A stretch of DNA of 26,130 nt from Collodictyon triciliatum (Eukaryota > CRuMs): positions 1 through 26,130 of the forward strand of contig JBHJMP010000919.1 of the NCBI GenBank assembly GCA_043381765.1, read 5' to 3'. The position numbers and the translations under genes are program-made. Below the pieces are notes generated by a model. That model saw nothing but the letters and a program-made list of their open reading frames with translations. It searched no databases and was not told the DNA's origin. The stretch's first letter is position 1; each line of letters opens with the position of its first letter. Positions 24,198-26,130 of the stretch are shown here, in pieces.

Positions 24198-26060
24198 ATG
24201 AGTAAAGTAGTTGGAAACCTGATCAGCGGCGGTCAAATATTCATCCATCAGATTGCCATGTTCAAGCAGATAGCAAACAAGGCGGTAAGCGTATCGTTTT
24301 TATTATCCCTGGCCTTAAGCAGCTGGTTTATCCGGGATCAGTTCAATAATGTTTCATGGCATCCTGCTCTAACATACTGGCGGGGTATTATCATGTACGA
24401 AACAGACAAGGCTGTTGATCTGTTATTTCCAGGCAGGCCGATTGGTAAAATTGATATCAGTACCGATCATCGTCAGATAAGAGAGGTAAGGCTTGATTAC
24501 TTTGTAAGGGATGGATACTACATCAGACATGGAGAGGCATTAAAATCCCTGGTAATAACCTTTGTTATTTACAACCTGATAGGGATAAAGTGTTTTCTGA
24601 TAATAATTTTCATTGGCTGGGGGAGAATAGGAAAATCAACTAAAAAAACCCTGCAGCTAAGCGGTAGTACAATCAAAACGGCTCAGGAAATAGCAAGTAT
24701 ATTAAGAAGTAAGAAAAAGGCAAGTGACATAATAATTGCCGGTATGCCATTGCTGAAGGATTCTGAAACTAAAGGAATATTGATTACCGGTGCCAACGGT
24801 TCAGGTAAGACCAACTATTTACACGAGATATTGCCGCAAATCAGAAAAAGGAAACAACCTGCTATGGTAATTGATTTGGAAGGAGGGATGATTGCTCGAT
24901 ATTACCGCCCGGGATACGATATTATCATCAATCCTTTTGATGAGAGAACACATTGCTGGGATTTTCAGAAAGAGGTGCTGGAGAAGGAAGATCTTGACGC
25001 AATTGCCCATTCATTATTTGCCGGTGCCGGCAAGGATTCATCGGAAGTAAATAAATTATTTGCCAACTGGTCTACGGATTTATTTATCTGTAGCGTAGAG
25101 CATTTAAAAAATAATTCCAGACTGACTACTAAAAATCTTTATGAAATGATTCACCTTGATACATCTTCGGCACTCATGAAAAAACTGAAGGGAACATCTG
25201 CTGCTACCATAATGGATTTAAATAATGAGAAGAATGTTACTGCTCATAATATCAGAAGTACGGCTATGGCATATACCAAGTGGCTTGAACTTGTTGATGA
25301 GAATGTAACGTCCGATAGAAAGATATGTTTCAGGGATTATTTCAGGAACCTTGATAGGGAAGGTGACCGCTGGATATTCTTAACTGCCGGTACAAAGCAT
25401 GCAAGGGTACTACTTCCCTTGATTTCGTTACTACTTGATGTAGCTGTAATGTCTCTTATGGAACAAGGTGAAGATTTAAACCGCAGGTACTGGTTTGTGA
25501 TGGATGAACTGGCTGCGCTAAACAGATTGCCGGCTCTGGAGGTTTATATTACCCGCCTTAGAAAATACGGCGGATGCTTACTTGCTGCTACCCAGAGCTT
25601 CAAACAGTTTTATACAAAATATGGAAGAGATGCGGGTAACATAATGCTCTCACAGTTTAATACCAATATTGTCTGCAGGATTAATGACCCGGAAGAAGCA
25701 GCAATGATTATGAAACAGGTGGGTAATATTGAATACAGCAAAAAACAGAAGAATATATCATTTGGTGCTCATGAACATAGGGATGGAGAGAGCTATACCG
25801 ATCAGGAGCGTACCAAGCCGCTGATTGATATTAAGGATTTTAAGCTTTTGAATCCTTTGGAAGCGTATGTACTGCTTCCGGAAGCAGAAGTTGCAATCGG
25901 TAGGATCAAGTCTGAAATACAGGTTATACCTAAAAATCTGCAACCGTTTTTTATTCCAAAATCAAATGAAGGAAAAATATTACCCGGTTCCAAAACTGCA
26001 AAAAAAACCTTAAAGAAAAAGGAAAAAGCTGTAAGTAAAAAAATAAAGGTATCAAAGTGA
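24198..26060 (+). CDS. traD: TraD (F-type), conjugative coupling protein ATPase
   Basis: A 620-residue protein (F TraD is 717). Two N-terminal membrane segments at about residues 30-45 (VSVSFLLSLALSSWFI) and 118-141 flank a periplasmic part. Walker A is GANGSGKT at residues 198-205 and Walker B is WFVMDELAAL with the acidic pair at 436-437. Downstream LRKYGGCLLAATQSFKQF matches the conserved TraD motif with its Gln. Both nucleotide-binding motifs are intact. The C terminus is a Lys-rich tail (KKTLKKKEKAVSKK) in place of the longer acidic tail of F TraD that binds TraM, fitting a system with Ti-type rather than F-type relaxosome proteins. No good ribosome site is visible before the ATG. The role is to bring the relaxase-DNA complex to the channel. 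Confidence 0.95.
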   Translation: MSKVVGNLISGGQIFIHQIAMFKQIANKAVSVSFLLSLALSSWFIRDQFNNVSWHPALTYWRGIIMYETDKAVDLLFPGRPIGKIDISTDHRQIREVRLDYFVRDGYYIRHGEALKSLVITFVIYNLIGIKCFLIIIFIGWGRIGKSTKKTLQLSGSTIKTAQEIASILRSKKKASDIIIAGMPLLKDSETKGILITGANGSGKTNYLHEILPQIRKRKQPAMVIDLEGGMIARYYRPGYDIIINPFDERTHCWDFQKEVLEKEDLDAIAHSLFAGAGKDSSEVNKLFANWSTDLFICSVEHLKNNSRLTTKNLYEMIHLDTSSALMKKLKGTSAATIMDLNNEKNVTAHNIRSTAMAYTKWLELVDENVTSDRKICFRDYFRNLDREGDRWIFLTAGTKHARVLLPLISLLLDVAVMSLMEQGEDLNRRYWFVMDELAALNRLPALEVYITRLRKYGGCLLAATQSFKQFYTKYGRDAGNIMLSQFNTNIVCRINDPEEAAMIMKQVGNIEYSKKQKNISFGAHEHRDGESYTDQERTKPLIDIKDFKLLNPLEAYVLLPEAEVAIGRIKSEIQVIPKNLQPFFIPKSNEGKILPGSKTAKKTLKKKEKAVSKKIKVSK

Positions 26061-26130
26061 TTTAATTTAAGTACCCGTAATAGTAGTCAAGAAATTTTTA
26101 TGAGTCAATCATAAACTTTGTGTAAGTTTT

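Noticed and set aside
1-26130. CRISPR array, rRNA or tRNA genes
   Set aside because: No regularly spaced short repeats or recognisable RNA gene sequence was seen; the only tandem repeats are the long TraN-like modules.
26061-26130. start of a relaxase or other gene after traD
   Set aside because: Only 70 bases remain; the one ATG (26100) meets a stop after four codons, so nothing can be called.

Overview
The window is one contiguous F-type (tra/trb) conjugative transfer region with about 25 genes, nearly all on the + strand and tightly packed. Gene content and order follow the F-plasmid scheme (pilin, L, E, K, B, V, C, trbI, W, U, trbC, N, F, H, G, D). Two short Agrobacterium Ti-type DNA-processing genes sit inside it. 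This F-type apparatus with Ti-type processing genes, plus a Sca-like autotransporter remnant, an XRE regulator and a transposase fragment, is the combination known from Rickettsiales amplified genetic elements (RAGEs). I infer an integrative conjugative element in a Rickettsiales-type intracellular alphaproteobacterium. The species cannot be read from the sequence, and base composition looks less AT-rich by eye than classical Rickettsia.

Layout. 1-452 (-) is the 5' part of an IS701-like DDE transposase running off the window edge. 485-1630 is the 3' remnant of an outer-membrane autotransporter. 1662-2181 holds an XRE-type regulator and a small unknown ORF. 2190-9752 encodes pilin, the TraL/E/K/B/V envelope-spanning core, the TraC ATPase, TrbI, a small membrane protein and TraW. 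9804-10365 is the Ti-type TraC/TraD-like pair. 10355-12129 is traU and trbC. 12122-15638 is a tandem array of three related secreted proteins with a conserved N-terminal part, unrelated middles and, in the first two, a conserved tail. The third is interrupted by one in-frame TAG. 15623-16729 is a short TraN lacking the usual N-terminal half. 16740-21819 is traF, traH and traG. 21825-24178, the slot that holds the exclusion genes traS/traT in F, instead has an antisense four-helix membrane protein, a lytic transglycosylase and a DUF1016 PD-(D/E)XK nuclease. 24198-26060 is the coupling protein TraD.

How it works together. TraA is the pilus subunit. TraL/E/C/W/U/F/H/TrbC/TrbI/TraG assemble and retract the pilus. 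TraK/B/V form the core channel. TraN and TraG stabilise mating pairs. TraD, with a Ti-type relaxase expected outside this window, feeds DNA to the channel. The most interesting feature is the split TraN locus: three alternative N-terminal (tip-like) modules stand upstream of one constant TraN base, which looks like a variable recipient-recognition cassette system. The traG-traD slot may hold a replacement exclusion module. Both functional readings are inference from layout. No rRNA, tRNA or CRISPR array was seen.
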